Source: Phyllobacterium sp. OV277
GTDB lineage: Bacteria; Pseudomonadota; Alphaproteobacteria; Rhizobiales; Rhizobiaceae
Length of the DNA: 64,000 bases
Direction of reading: 5' to 3'
NCBI RefSeq assembly: GCF_900104355.1
Contig: NZ_FNIY01000004.1
Coordinates: 372,001-436,000 of the forward strand
In this document: positions 27,791 to 36,584 of the stretch, piece by piece
Numbering within the stretch: the stretch's first letter is position 1
Layout of the letters: the number at the start of each line of letters is the position of its first letter
Translations under genes and position numbers: made by a program
The notes under the pieces: generated by a model
What the model saw: only the letters and a program-made list of their open reading frames with translations
The model's database searches: none
What the model was told of the DNA's origin: nothing

Positions 27791-28078
27791 CTATTCGAGA
27801 TACGGTGTCAGCACACCTTCGATCCATTTCATGAATGCGCGGACTCGGCGCGACAGATTACTTCGATGCGCTACGACGAGGGACACGGCGAGCGCCAGGC
27901 GCCGAAAATCGGGTATGATCTCCACAAGCGTTCCATTCTCTAGGTATCGGCCAATCCCCAACAGCGGCGCCTGAATCAGGCCAAGGCCGGCAAGGGCAGC
28001 AGCTTCGTAGGTCTGCACGCTGTTGACGTGTAGCGCACCTGGTAACTGAAGCGTCGCGTAACCGTCGTGCGCCCGGCG
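27791..28078 (-). pseudogene. C-terminal fragment of a LysR-family regulator
   Basis: About 95 codons match the end of a LysR effector-binding domain: RRAHDGYATLQLPGALHVNS, YEAAALAGLGLIQAP, GRYLENGTLVEIIPDF, and a terminal SRRVRAFMKWIEGVL. The helix-turn-helix and the first part of the sensor domain are absent. The fragment ends exactly where the IS3 transposase sequence begins on the other strand (about 28077), so insertion and deletion probably removed the rest. Confidence 0.8.
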
Positions 28079-28866
28079 AAGCTTCTCGGCTTCAGCCGTG
28101 GCAGTGTCTATTATCTGCCTCGTCCGGTGCCAGAGAGCGATCTTGCCCTGATGCGCCGGATCGACGAACTGCATCTCGACTACCCTTTTGCCGGAAGTCG
28201 GATGTTGCAAGGGCTCTTGAGAGGAGAAGGGCTGGAAGCTGGGCAGCTGCACGTCGCCACGCTAATGAAGAGGATGGGCATCGAGGCGATCTATTGTCGC
28301 CCGAACACCTCCAAACCAGCACCAGGTCGCAAAATTTATCCTTACCTCCTGCAAAAGCTGACGGTCACCAGACCCAACCAGGTCTGGGCGATGGACCTGA
28401 CATATATTCCGATGGCTCGCGGCTTCGTCTACCTCTGCGCCGTCGTGGACTGGTGCAGCCGGAGAGTTCTGTCGTGGCGGCTGTCGATCACGATGGAAGC
28501 AGCCTTCTGCATCGAAGCAGTCGAGGAAGCGCTGGCCCGTTATGACAAACCCGACATATTCAATACTGACCAGGGCTCGCAGTTCACCTCGATGGACTTC
28601 ACGGCGGTGCTGAAGAAGGCGAAAATCGCCATCTCGATGGATGGCAAGGGTGCGTGGCGGGACAACGTGTTCGTCGAACGGCTCTGGCGTTCGATCAAAT
28701 ACGAGGAAGTCTACCTCCACGCCTACAAGACCGTGTCCGAGGCCCGCGTCGGCATCGGCCGATATCTGACCTTTACAATAGCCGACGCCCACATTCATCT
28801 CTTGACCGGCAGACACCGGATCAGGCCTACTTCAACGCGCTGGCACCAATGATGGTGGCGGCATAA
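28077..28866 (+). pseudogene. IS3-family transposase OrfB, 5'-truncated and frameshifted
   Basis: Homology begins inside the N-terminal helix-turn-helix at KLLGFSRGSVYYLPRP. The DDE integrase core is complete: Asp in VWAMDLTYIP, Asp in IFNTDQGSQFTS, Glu in NVFVERLWRSIKYEE. After YLTF, near 28770, the frame shifts by one base (one T missing from a TTTT run). The proper ending, YNSRRPHSSLDRQTPDQAYF, continues in another frame to 28866. The lack of OrfA and the frameshift make it inactive. Confidence 0.85.
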
Positions 28867-28929
28867 TCGAGGCGGAAATCCACTTAGCGAAACGCTCGAA
28901 ACTGTTCAGACAAACCGAGCCACCTCTGA
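28077..28929 (+). mobile_element. IS3-family insertion sequence remnant
   Basis: Contains most of an IS3-type OrfB but no OrfA and no left end. The right end is probably about 28929 (CCGAGCCACCTCTGA). The left break fuses to a LysR fragment and the right break to an IclR fragment, with no evident target duplication. Confidence 0.75.
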
Positions 28930-28930
28930 G

Positions 28931-29095
28931 CGCCTCACACCGCGAGGCGTAAGCCGCTTGGATGAGTTTCTGCACGAAGCTGAATTGAGCAGACTGCGGG
29001 GATACTCGATCGACGACGGTCAGATACGAGAAGGAATGATTTGCATAGGCGCTCCCATCCGTGATTTCACGGACAACCCGGTCGCCAAGCTTCTG
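28931..29095 (+). pseudogene. Fragment of an IclR-family regulator (effector domain)
   Basis: About 54 codons (LTPRGVSRLDEFLHEAELSR, RGYSIDDGQIREGMICIGAP, IRDFTDNPVA) match the end of the IclR effector-binding domain, where GYAxDDGExxxG is the signature. Neither the HTH nor the final strand is present. After VAKLL the sequence loses similarity, although the frame stays open to 29320. It begins immediately after the IS end. Confidence 0.7.
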
Positions 29096-29456
29096 ATACG
29101 ATCAAAGCTGAAGCGGGTCGCACATTGGTCGTCCTCGCAAACCAGATTTCGGAAAAACTGGGTGCCTTCAAATAATTTCGCTGGCGCAATAGGTGGCAAG
29201 AAAATCTCTGCTTTGTTTATTGGCCTACCACTCAATAGCCGATCATTCATGTTATTTGCGTATCGGCTTAAGACGTATAGGTCTTTCTCCAAAAGGATAG
29301 ACCTTACTCTCATCGCCTAATCTTTGCTGGAGCTGATACGTCTATTTCAGCATTCGTAGACGCCCAAAACCAAGGCGTTGTTGGCCACACCTTGGTGTAG
29401 GCTATTCACAAGTAAGTTTGGATTGGAAAACGCACAGCAAAAACATGGAGGAGACT

Positions 29457-30299
29457 ATGTCACCAAACACAGAGCAGCACCGGCCACTTAACCGGGCAAG
29501 ACGTCACTTTCTTGGCGTCGTTTTTTCTACGGGTGTCAAGGTAGCGGCGATGAGTGCTCTTGTCTCAACCATATTTTCTTTGCCAGCGCGATCCATGGGA
29601 ACCAAATGGTGGAACGACAACAACGACCCCGGTCATAGTCCCGGCGATAGCGGACAAAACTGTTTTCTTGCCGGCACCCTGATCATGACACCAGCAGGTT
29701 CGGTCCGCATTGAGGATCTTCAAATCGGCGACCTTGTTGAAACCATGCGGGGTCAAGCCATGCCGGTCAAATGGATCGGACGCCAAGCTTACAAGAAGAA
29801 CGGTCCCTCCTGGTCCGATAGCGTGATGCCAATCCGTATTTCACGTCAAGCTCTGGATCAAAAAACACCCCATGCAGATCTATATCTCTCTCCCAATCAT
29901 GCGTTGTTCATCGACGGTTTCCTCATCCGCGCAAAAGATCTGGTCAATGGGCTCTCAATTGTGCCTTCCCTTCCTGCTGAACGAGAGATCATCGACTATC
30001 TCCACATTGTGCTCGATACTCATGAAGTGATCTTTGCCGAGGGTGCGCCCGCCGAAACATTCTTGCTCCGCAGCAGCAATCACGAGAATTTCACAAACTT
30101 TGTTGAATTTTCCCGCCTTTATCCTGCTGAATGCCGTTCTGCGATGGTACCTTTCGCTCCAATCGTAGGGTATGAGGGCGGCCGGGAACATCTGGGCGCC
30201 CTTCTTCGCCTCGCCATACCTCGATTTATTCACAAGGAAGATCCTATCCGGGACGCCTGCAACAGATTTGCAGCGCGCGCCAGACGGACCAACGCTTGA
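29457..30299 (+). CDS. Tat-exported Hint-domain (Hint_2) protein
   Basis: 280 residues from ATG 29457 (GGAGGAG just upstream; the in-frame start at 29418 is less likely). The N-terminus carries a twin-arginine signal (RARRHFLGVVF then a hydrophobic stretch ending SLPARSMG), so it is probably exported folded. From Cys69 comes a Hint domain: NCFLAGTLIMTPAGSVRIED, LQIGDLVETMRG, VKWIGRQAY, and block-B-like YLSPNHALFIDGFLIRA, ending near SSNHENFTNFVEF. Hint domains mediate autocleavage in inteins and hedgehog-type proteins. Here no partner domain follows, so the role is unclear. The gene is convergent with an AraC gene. Confidence 0.82.
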   Translation: MSPNTEQHRPLNRARRHFLGVVFSTGVKVAAMSALVSTIFSLPARSMGTKWWNDNNDPGHSPGDSGQNCFLAGTLIMTPAGSVRIEDLQIGDLVETMRGQAMPVKWIGRQAYKKNGPSWSDSVMPIRISRQALDQKTPHADLYLSPNHALFIDGFLIRAKDLVNGLSIVPSLPAEREIIDYLHIVLDTHEVIFAEGAPAETFLLRSSNHENFTNFVEFSRLYPAECRSAMVPFAPIVGYEGGREHLGALLRLAIPRFIHKEDPIRDACNRFAARARRTNA

Positions 30300-30638
30300 G
30301 ATCAGCGATATGGTCTCCGATTTTGTGCCACCTTGCGAAGGTATTCAGCAGAGGCCCGGTAATGGAAGTAAATGAAGACGAATACCGGGGCTGCATTTGA
30401 GAAGGACCCTGGATTAAAATCGCTGTTCCAGTTCTGTTTAAAAAAGTGGATGAGCTAAAATCTTATTTCTCAAATTCAGATCGGTACCCGAGAAGGTGCG
30501 CGCTTCCTTCGGTTGATGGGCAGACAAATGGCTTCACAGCCAGTCGAGAGCTTCGTGCATAACCAAACAGACGACGACAAAAATATTGTCGTCGTCATTG
30601 TCCCGGCCATGACAAAGGCGAAGTCCGTCCAGATACCG
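30300..30638. other. Convergent gap with a long perfect hairpin
   Basis: There is no gene between the stops of the Hint and AraC genes. At 30570-30596 lies a perfect hairpin, GACGACGACAA-AAATA-TTGTCGTCGTC (11-bp arms, 5-nt loop). It has no T-run on either side but is well placed to end transcription from both directions. Confidence 0.5.
30570..30596. terminator. Perfect 11-bp-arm hairpin between convergent genes
   Basis: The arms GACGACGACAA and TTGTCGTCGTC are exact complements around AAATA. Placement between two converging genes suggests a two-way terminator; the missing U-tract leaves doubt. Confidence 0.45.
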
Positions 30639-31790
30639 TTACGTACCGAGCGCCTTGAGCCAGTCTCCAAATGTACCTTCCTGTTTGTCTTTAAATAAGC
30701 TGGCTGTGACAGGAATTTCAGACGTCGCCGTACGACGGGCTGCGCTTGGACTATAACCGAATTCCTTGGTGAACGCCCTGCTGAAACTAGCAGCGGAACG
30801 GAATCCGGCCATTTGTCCAACGTTGGAAATCTGCTGATTGTTGTTTGGAACACAAAGCGCTGCATGGGCGGATAACAGACGCCGCTTTTGAATGTAATGG
30901 AGAACGCCTCCACTCGGCTCGAACAATTGATATAAGTGTGTCCGTGATATTCCAAGAACCCGGGCCAATGTTTCCGGCGACAAATCAGACGAATAAAGAT
31001 TAAGCTGGATATGGTGACGGGCCCGCTCAATCAATGCCGCTCCCAACAGGCGGTTTGGTACAGGCGTTTGCTCTGTCAGAGCCAGAAGACAGGTCGTCAC
31101 CATCGACTGCACGATACGAACCACGCCAGGAAGTTCACTGGATCGCAGTGTGTGAAGCCGCTCTTCCAGCGCGATTGTGTAATCGATTAGAAGACTGGTC
31201 AGGTTGCCGGAAAGCAGCGTATTGTTCCTGATATTATGACTGGTGAAGGTTTCTGCAAATAGGTCCCTTGGGAGATAAAGCTGCAGGCTTTCAGCATCGA
31301 TGGCTCTCCCGCGAAAAGGAAAACCGAGGGACCGCATAACCGCTTTGCCCGGTTCATTTTCAACAACAACACCGTTCATCTCCGTCCAACTGCGGCCACT
31401 ACGCATGATTGCAATCACCCAGTGATCGATAGAACTTGTTCGATGCCGGGCCTCGGAACGAACATAGCTATGGCTCGGAACACGCTGCTGCGCGATTAAC
31501 ATTCCTCCGAGATTCCAAGCCGTATGTTCCGCTAAGAAGCCCACTGAAGGCGATTGATGATCAGGTAGTCGAACATCGACCACACCCGAAACATATTCCC
31601 GCCATGCATCAAACTGATCTGCAAGCGGAAACTCTAGCGTGGAAAAGCGCAGGGGCCTTAGTGCCGGCGCCTCAAATGAATTAAGCTGCTCCTGGGGAAG
31701 AAGTTGGCGCGGCCAACGACGGCGCTCGGGCTCAAATGTAGTATTCATTGTTGCAGGCGCTTCATTATCCTTGTCTTTAAAGTCGCTCAT
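30639..31790 (-). CDS. AraC/XylS-family transcriptional regulator
   Basis: 383 residues from ATG 31790 (GAGGAG upstream; an extended start at 31829 is less likely). The N-terminal ~250 residues are an AraC-binding-like sensor domain (FPLADQFDAWREYVSGVVDV, VIAIMRSGRSW). The C-terminal ~100 residues are a double HTH: LSPETLARVLGISRTHLYQL, HYIQKRRLLSAHAAL, and the family signature ISNVGQMAGFRSAASFSRAF followed by FGYSPSAARR. This layout belongs to AraC-type activators such as those of catabolic operons. The target is unknown; neither the Hint gene nor the flavoenzyme gene is arranged as an obvious partner. Confidence 0.9.
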   Translation of the reverse strand: MSDFKDKDNEAPATMNTTFEPERRRWPRQLLPQEQLNSFEAPALRPLRFSTLEFPLADQFDAWREYVSGVVDVRLPDHQSPSVGFLAEHTAWNLGGMLIAQQRVPSHSYVRSEARHRTSSIDHWVIAIMRSGRSWTEMNGVVVENEPGKAVMRSLGFPFRGRAIDAESLQLYLPRDLFAETFTSHNIRNNTLLSGNLTSLLIDYTIALEERLHTLRSSELPGVVRIVQSMVTTCLLALTEQTPVPNRLLGAALIERARHHIQLNLYSSDLSPETLARVLGISRTHLYQLFEPSGGVLHYIQKRRLLSAHAALCVPNNNQQISNVGQMAGFRSAASFSRAFTKEFGYSPSAARRTATSEIPVTASLFKDKQEGTFGDWLKALGT

Positions 31791-32268
31791 CGCTGTGCTC
31801 CTCACAAAATACTTGTTGCGCACCCGCACGGAGAACTGACGAAAACAATCGAGAAGTAATAAGAACTTTGCAGCTCAGAGCAATTGAAACAACATTTGGA
31901 TCGATCATTTTGATGAAACTCAAAAGGCACTGATGAGCCTCCTTCATTTAAACAGATAGCTATCGGGATGATGCCTGATTATCCGTTCCAGAATGATCAG
32001 GCGGCATGTTTTCCAAAACATAATGGCCTCGACAACAAAACTCAGCTAATGCGCGCTGCATAGGTTGAGATCATTCGACTTTATCGAATAGAGCCAGTTT
32101 GCTTTCGGTCCGGCTGCATGAAATTGCTATAGTTTTAATATGAAAGCAATTTATCACGACTTAACAATGGAATACACGCACATTGGATGAAAGATATACT
32201 TACGGCTTAAGATACCGCGCACGTTAGCCGTATGGTGGATTCCGGTCGGTATAATGCTTTCATTACGC
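31791..32268. other. Gap upstream of the AraC gene, no gene seen
   Basis: 480 bp between the AraC start and the stop of the flavoenzyme gene. It holds the AraC promoter region and a loose inverted repeat (GCCTGAT at 31973 with ATCAGGC at 31996). No frame with a ribosome-binding site was found. Confidence 0.5.
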
Positions 32269-33375
32269 TCAGACTAACGTAGATACATATTGCGCGATCG
32301 GCAGACAGGATGTGAGGCCGGGGCTTTCGATGCCAAAGAGGTTGACCAGACCCTTGATATGGTGAGACGCCGGGCCATCAATCACGAAATCAGTGACGGG
32401 GTTACCGGCAAAGCTCAATTTCGGCCGGATACCACAATATGCCGGTTCGAGACACCCCTCCGGTAACGACGGCCAGTATCTCCGGATCACTTCATAGAAA
32501 ACATCTGCCCGCTCCGGGTTCACCGTATAGTCGATAGCTTCCACCCATTCCAGATCGGGACCAAATCTCATGCTGCCCGCCAGATCGAGAGTTAGATGAA
32601 TACCGAGCCCACCGACTTCCGGAACCGGGTAAATCAGATGTTGGAACTGTGCCGGCCCTGGAACAAAGAAATAGTTGCCTTTGGCATAGTGAGACTTCGG
32701 CACACAATCCATTGGTAGTGCGTCGATGTTCATCGCCAACGCGGGTGCATTCAGCCCACAGGCATTGACAAATATGGCTGTTTGAAATTCGTACTGGTGA
32801 CCGCTTTGCTCTTCAATTGTCTGCACGACAAATCCAGTACGTTCCGCTGTTACGGATGTTACCTGAGTATTAATGGCAATCATGGCGCCGTGAGCCTGTG
32901 CATCTCCCAGCAATGCCAACATCAGTGCGTGGCAATCGATAATTCCGGTTGAGGGAGACATGATAGCAGCTGAGCACATGAGCTCAGGCTCAACCAGGCG
33001 AGCCTCTTTCCCCGAGAGGAGTTGCAGATCGTTGACACCGCAATTGCGTGAACGACCGACGATCTCAGTAAGAATCTGGAGCTGGTCGCTGTCAGTAGCA
33101 ACGATGAGTTTGCCACACTGTTTGTATGGAACCCCGTAATCTCTGGCAAATTTGTAGAGTGCCGCATTGCCTTCGACACAAAACCGCGCTTTCAAACTGC
33201 ATTCCGGATAGTAAAGGCCTGCGTGGATGACTCCAGAATTGCGTGAGCTTATACCGGTTCCTATAGAACCAAGCTCCTCAACAATGAGAGTTTCGATGCC
33301 TCGTCTTGCGAGCTCACGGGCTATTGCAATTCCGATGACACCCCCGCCGGCAACAACACATCCCACTTGTTCCAC
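32269..33375 (-). CDS. FAD-dependent oxidoreductase, L-2-hydroxyglutarate oxidase-like
   Basis: 368 residues of the DAO superfamily. The N-terminal dinucleotide loop is VVAGGGVIGIAIARELARRG, then ISSRNSGVIHAGLYYPECSL (a signature of the LhgO branch), LVEPELMCSAAIMSPSTGII, FVNACGLNAPALA, and the C-terminal YCGIRPKLSF and GIESPGLTSCLPIAQYV. Enzymes of this branch oxidise L-2-hydroxyglutarate or similar 2-hydroxy acids with FAD. The exact substrate is not certain. It probably shares an operon with the small gene 25 bp upstream. Confidence 0.87.
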   Translation of the reverse strand: MEQVGCVVAGGGVIGIAIARELARRGIETLIVEELGSIGTGISSRNSGVIHAGLYYPECSLKARFCVEGNAALYKFARDYGVPYKQCGKLIVATDSDQLQILTEIVGRSRNCGVNDLQLLSGKEARLVEPELMCSAAIMSPSTGIIDCHALMLALLGDAQAHGAMIAINTQVTSVTAERTGFVVQTIEEQSGHQYEFQTAIFVNACGLNAPALAMNIDALPMDCVPKSHYAKGNYFFVPGPAQFQHLIYPVPEVGGLGIHLTLDLAGSMRFGPDLEWVEAIDYTVNPERADVFYEVIRRYWPSLPEGCLEPAYCGIRPKLSFAGNPVTDFVIDGPASHHIKGLVNLFGIESPGLTSCLPIAQYVSTLV

Positions 33376-33400
33376 AGATTCAACCCTACGTTTCCAGCGA

Positions 33401-33676
33401 TTAAGAACTTAACTTCTTCTCCAAACTGAGCAAAGTCTCGATTATCTTCATTCCAACTCTCTCGAAGCTGGGATAGTGCACAAGATGCTCCTCATCCCAA
33501 TCAGCAGGTGCCAGATCATTGCCGCCGTCTTGCGGTGCTAAGTTCTTTAACTCGTTAAGAAGCTCCTGGACGGAATGCGATGTGGGCGGAGTTCCAGTAG
33601 CTGCGTGCACGAAGAGTGCGCGAAGCCAAAACTGCATCGCCATCATTTCCGTTCGTATCTGTTCATCTTCAATCAT
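33401..33676 (-). CDS. Hypothetical 91-residue protein
   Basis: A helical, acidic protein (MIEDEQIRTEMMAMQFWLRA at the start; WDEEHLVHYPSFERVGMKII later) with no signal, Cys or recognised domain. It lies 25 bp ahead of the flavoenzyme gene on the same strand and is probably co-transcribed. The ribosome-binding site is weak. Family unknown. Confidence 0.55.
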   Translation of the reverse strand: MIEDEQIRTEMMAMQFWLRALFVHAATGTPPTSHSVQELLNELKNLAPQDGGNDLAPADWDEEHLVHYPSFERVGMKIIETLLSLEKKLSS

Positions 33677-34054
33677 GGAAGCCCTGGAACGTGTACATCC
33701 GTCAGAGCCGCTTCATTAACATTGTTACGAACCGGATTGATAATTGGACGGACGGATACAAGATGCATCCTAAAGCAGATAAGCTCATCCTGAAGACAAT
33801 AAAAACGATACTGTCACGTTACCTTTCATACAGGTTCAAGCATCGACAATTCCCCAATCGGTTCGCCGACGTACCGTTTCATAAACCTTGCCTACTTCAA
33901 ATGGCTTAGCGGCAACCCCACTGAATGTTCAGCTTAAACTCGTGCTTGCAAAAGACTAGAGTTGATACTGCCCGCGTGTTCGCCAGATGGGTAGATACTC
34001 AATCTATAAGAAGGCGCTCAACCAACCAGCGCGATACGACAAAGAGGTCAAAGA
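33677..34054. other. Divergent gap before the polysaccharide region
   Basis: About 380 bp with no supportable gene. It separates the minus-strand hypothetical gene from the plus-strand flippase and should carry promoters for both. No palindrome stands out. Confidence 0.4.
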
Positions 34055-35527
34055 GTGAGCGCTGTCCGCCGGGCATTCTTCATGGCAATATTGGAGCAAT
34101 ATTCGCAAGTAATTGTCAGTATTGCAATGATTACCATCTTGTCGCGCCTGCTTAACAGCAGCGAGATTGGTGTAGCCGTGATCGGCTTGGGAATTGGCAC
34201 GATTGCGTTGACATTCCGGGAGTTTGTGACGTCCGAGTACTTGATTCAGCGTGAAACACTGACAAACGAAGATGTAAGAACCAGCTTCACACTCACTTTT
34301 GGCTTCTCCGCCGTTATTGGATGTTTTCTGTATTTCTCTTCCACGTTCCTATCCAAATTCTATGGCCAGCCGGAGCTTGTTACCTTCATAAAAATACTAG
34401 CGCTCGCTGGCGTGATTGATTGCGCAGCCTGCCCGATAATTGCGCTACTGCGGCGCGATCTGACATTTGGCGTTGTGACACGTATCAATGCGATTGGAAG
34501 CATCACAAACGCTATGGTAACGATCCTTTTTGTCTTACTGGACTTTGGATATACAGGTTTCGCTTGGGGTACACTTGCATCGGCAATTGTTCGAGTCCTT
34601 GCCACCTTTCACGCAAAACCCATTTTCTGGATGTTGAATCCTTGCCTAAAAAGCTGGCGTTTCGCTTTTGCTTTCGGCTCTTATAAAGGAGCGTCAACCT
34701 TGCTTGACCGCTCGTATGAAGCCCTACCCCAACTTGTGCTCGGCAGGATCATGCCACTGACAGCCGTCGGTCTATACAACCGCGCAAATCTCGTTTGCGG
34801 ATTACCGGACAAAATTCTTCTCTCCGCAATATTCGCGGTAGCCTTTCCGGCTTTTGCAGCCGAAGTCAGAGCCAACCGCAACGTCAAGAAAGCCTATCTT
34901 CAGATCATAAGCTATATTACGGTCCTCTATTGGCCAGCAGCATTGGCAATGACAATTCTGGCTTATCCAATTGTGCACGTCGCGCTCGGGTCCTCCTGGA
35001 TCAATGCAGCTCCTCTTGTGCAGATATTTTCACTCGCCGCCCTTTTCTGGTTTCCGAACATTCTGACATTCCCCGTACTGGTCTCAATGGGAGCAAACAG
35101 GGAAGCATTCGAAGCCAATTTCATAGGCAGGGGGTTATCCATGTTTGTAATCTGTGCTGCCAGCTTTTTCGGCCTATACGCCTTGGCTGGAAGCCAGTTC
35201 ATTGTTTTACCATTTCAGATGTATCTTTCGCTGATCTACGTGCGGCGACACGTACCTTTCGCTTGGCTCGAGTTGTTCCAAGTTTTGTATGGAAGCGCCT
35301 TGGTCACGGCTTGGGCCATCTGCGGCCCGCTGATAATCCTTGCGACGAACGGTTTTCAATTCGATCTGTCCATCATGCAGGCCTGCGTCGCTGCCTGCTT
35401 CTCTGCCGTTGGCTGGCTGTCAGGGTTATGGCTTATCAAGCACCCCTTCCTTAACGAACTTAATGGCATCGCAAGAATTGCGATGTCTACACTCGTAGCC
35501 AAGAAGAGCACTGTGGTGATCAAATGA
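34055..35527 (+). CDS. Oligosaccharide flippase family protein (Wzx-like)
   Basis: 490 residues, almost entirely hydrophobic, with 12 or more membrane helices of the MOP/polysaccharide-synthase type (for example IVSIAMITILSRLLNSSEIG at the start, SRLLN and REF motifs). It is predicted to flip undecaprenyl-linked repeat units across the inner membrane. The start is GTG 34055 after AGAGG. It is the first gene of the ~30-kb polysaccharide region and lies 40 bp before a glycosyltransferase on the same strand, so the two are likely co-transcribed. With the polymerase-like protein at 59794 it would complete a Wzx/Wzy pathway. Confidence 0.88.
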   Translation: MSAVRRAFFMAILEQYSQVIVSIAMITILSRLLNSSEIGVAVIGLGIGTIALTFREFVTSEYLIQRETLTNEDVRTSFTLTFGFSAVIGCFLYFSSTFLSKFYGQPELVTFIKILALAGVIDCAACPIIALLRRDLTFGVVTRINAIGSITNAMVTILFVLLDFGYTGFAWGTLASAIVRVLATFHAKPIFWMLNPCLKSWRFAFAFGSYKGASTLLDRSYEALPQLVLGRIMPLTAVGLYNRANLVCGLPDKILLSAIFAVAFPAFAAEVRANRNVKKAYLQIISYITVLYWPAALAMTILAYPIVHVALGSSWINAAPLVQIFSLAALFWFPNILTFPVLVSMGANREAFEANFIGRGLSMFVICAASFFGLYALAGSQFIVLPFQMYLSLIYVRRHVPFAWLELFQVLYGSALVTAWAICGPLIILATNGFQFDLSIMQACVAACFSAVGWLSGLWLIKHPFLNELNGIARIAMSTLVAKKSTVVIK

Positions 35528-35567
35528 CAGGTCGGCCGGTCTCAAGCTACAAAGTGGATTGCTGACA

Positions 35568-36575
35568 ATGGAATCCATCGACGTTGTCATACCAAACTAC
35601 AATTATGGCCGATACCTCCGCGGTTGTGTCGACAGCATACGCAATCAAGCGGATGCAGTGCTACGCATCCTGATAATCGACAACGCCTCCACGGATGAAA
35701 GCGTATCGATAGCCAAAGACTTGGCTCATGCGGATCCAAGAATTGAACTGCTTCTGCGCTCTAAAAACCTTGGCGGGCATGCTTCGTTCAACGAGGGAAT
35801 CGATTGGGCCCAATCGGATTATTTCTTGATCCTCTGTTCAGACGACTATCTAGCGCCGGAAGCCCTCTCGCGAGCGATGGCCGTGATGGATAGTAATCCT
35901 GACGTGCACCTAACACATGGAAAGGCACTGTTTCTAACCGAGTCCGAGATTCACCGCGAACAGATTATGAATTCGTCAGCGGCAGACTGGGCAATACAAG
36001 ATGGAATGTCATTTCTGGCGACTGTCTGCCAAAGCGGAAGAAATTCCATCAGCGGCCCAACGGCAGTCGTCCGCACTGCAATCCAAAAGAAGGTCGGTCA
36101 TTACAAGCCAAGCCTGACGCATACTGATGATCTGGAGATGTGGCTGCGGTTTGCACTCCATGGATCTGTTGCGCAAACACCAACCGTTCAGGCAATTGCC
36201 CGGGTTCATGACTTCAGCCAGTCCGCATCCGTCAGCAACTTGAAACAGTGGAGCATCGAATTCGAAGCAGCGTTTAGAACGTTCTTCGAAGACGAAGGGA
36301 AGCACCTTGCCAATACCGAACAACTCTTTCGGCAGGCGCGCCATGCGATAAGCGAAAGAGCATACTGGTCTGCAATCGCGCAATTTTGCCGAGGAGAGCA
36401 AGGCGCATGGGATTTGTTGCGCCATGCCATTGACCTGCGACCCTCAACGGCATTTCTGCCCCCCTGCAGTTACCTGCTGAAGAGAGCCGAAGCAGCAAGC
36501 CTGATAAGGAGCAGTGTAAAGAACCTTGGCAGCAGATTAAGAGCCTCCGTCTTGCCTACTCGCTCACCACGTTAA
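35568..36575 (+). CDS. Family 2 glycosyltransferase
   Basis: 335 residues with a GT-A fold start (IDVVIPNYNYGRYLRGCVDS), a nucleotide-binding region (ILIIDNASTDESVSIAKD), a long acceptor segment (NLGGHASFNEGIDWA) and a DxD-like metal motif in LILCSDDYL. It would transfer a sugar from a nucleotide donor to the lipid-linked oligosaccharide on the cytoplasmic face; donor and acceptor are unknown. The ATG start at 35568 is preferred to the in-frame TTG at 35559. It is the second gene after the flippase; the converging pyruvyltransferase gene ends 10 bp downstream. Confidence 0.88.
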   Translation: MESIDVVIPNYNYGRYLRGCVDSIRNQADAVLRILIIDNASTDESVSIAKDLAHADPRIELLLRSKNLGGHASFNEGIDWAQSDYFLILCSDDYLAPEALSRAMAVMDSNPDVHLTHGKALFLTESEIHREQIMNSSAADWAIQDGMSFLATVCQSGRNSISGPTAVVRTAIQKKVGHYKPSLTHTDDLEMWLRFALHGSVAQTPTVQAIARVHDFSQSASVSNLKQWSIEFEAAFRTFFEDEGKHLANTEQLFRQARHAISERAYWSAIAQFCRGEQGAWDLLRHAIDLRPSTAFLPPCSYLLKRAEAASLIRSSVKNLGSRLRASVLPTRSPR

Positions 36576-36584
36576 AAATGCCGG

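Noticed and set aside
28262..28816. 184-codon frame antisense to the IS3 transposase
   Set aside because: The opposite strand carries the complete DDE motif set.
29020..29313. 97-codon minus-strand frame beside the IS remnant
   Set aside because: The plus strand of the same stretch carries IclR similarity; no ribosome-binding site supports the minus frame.
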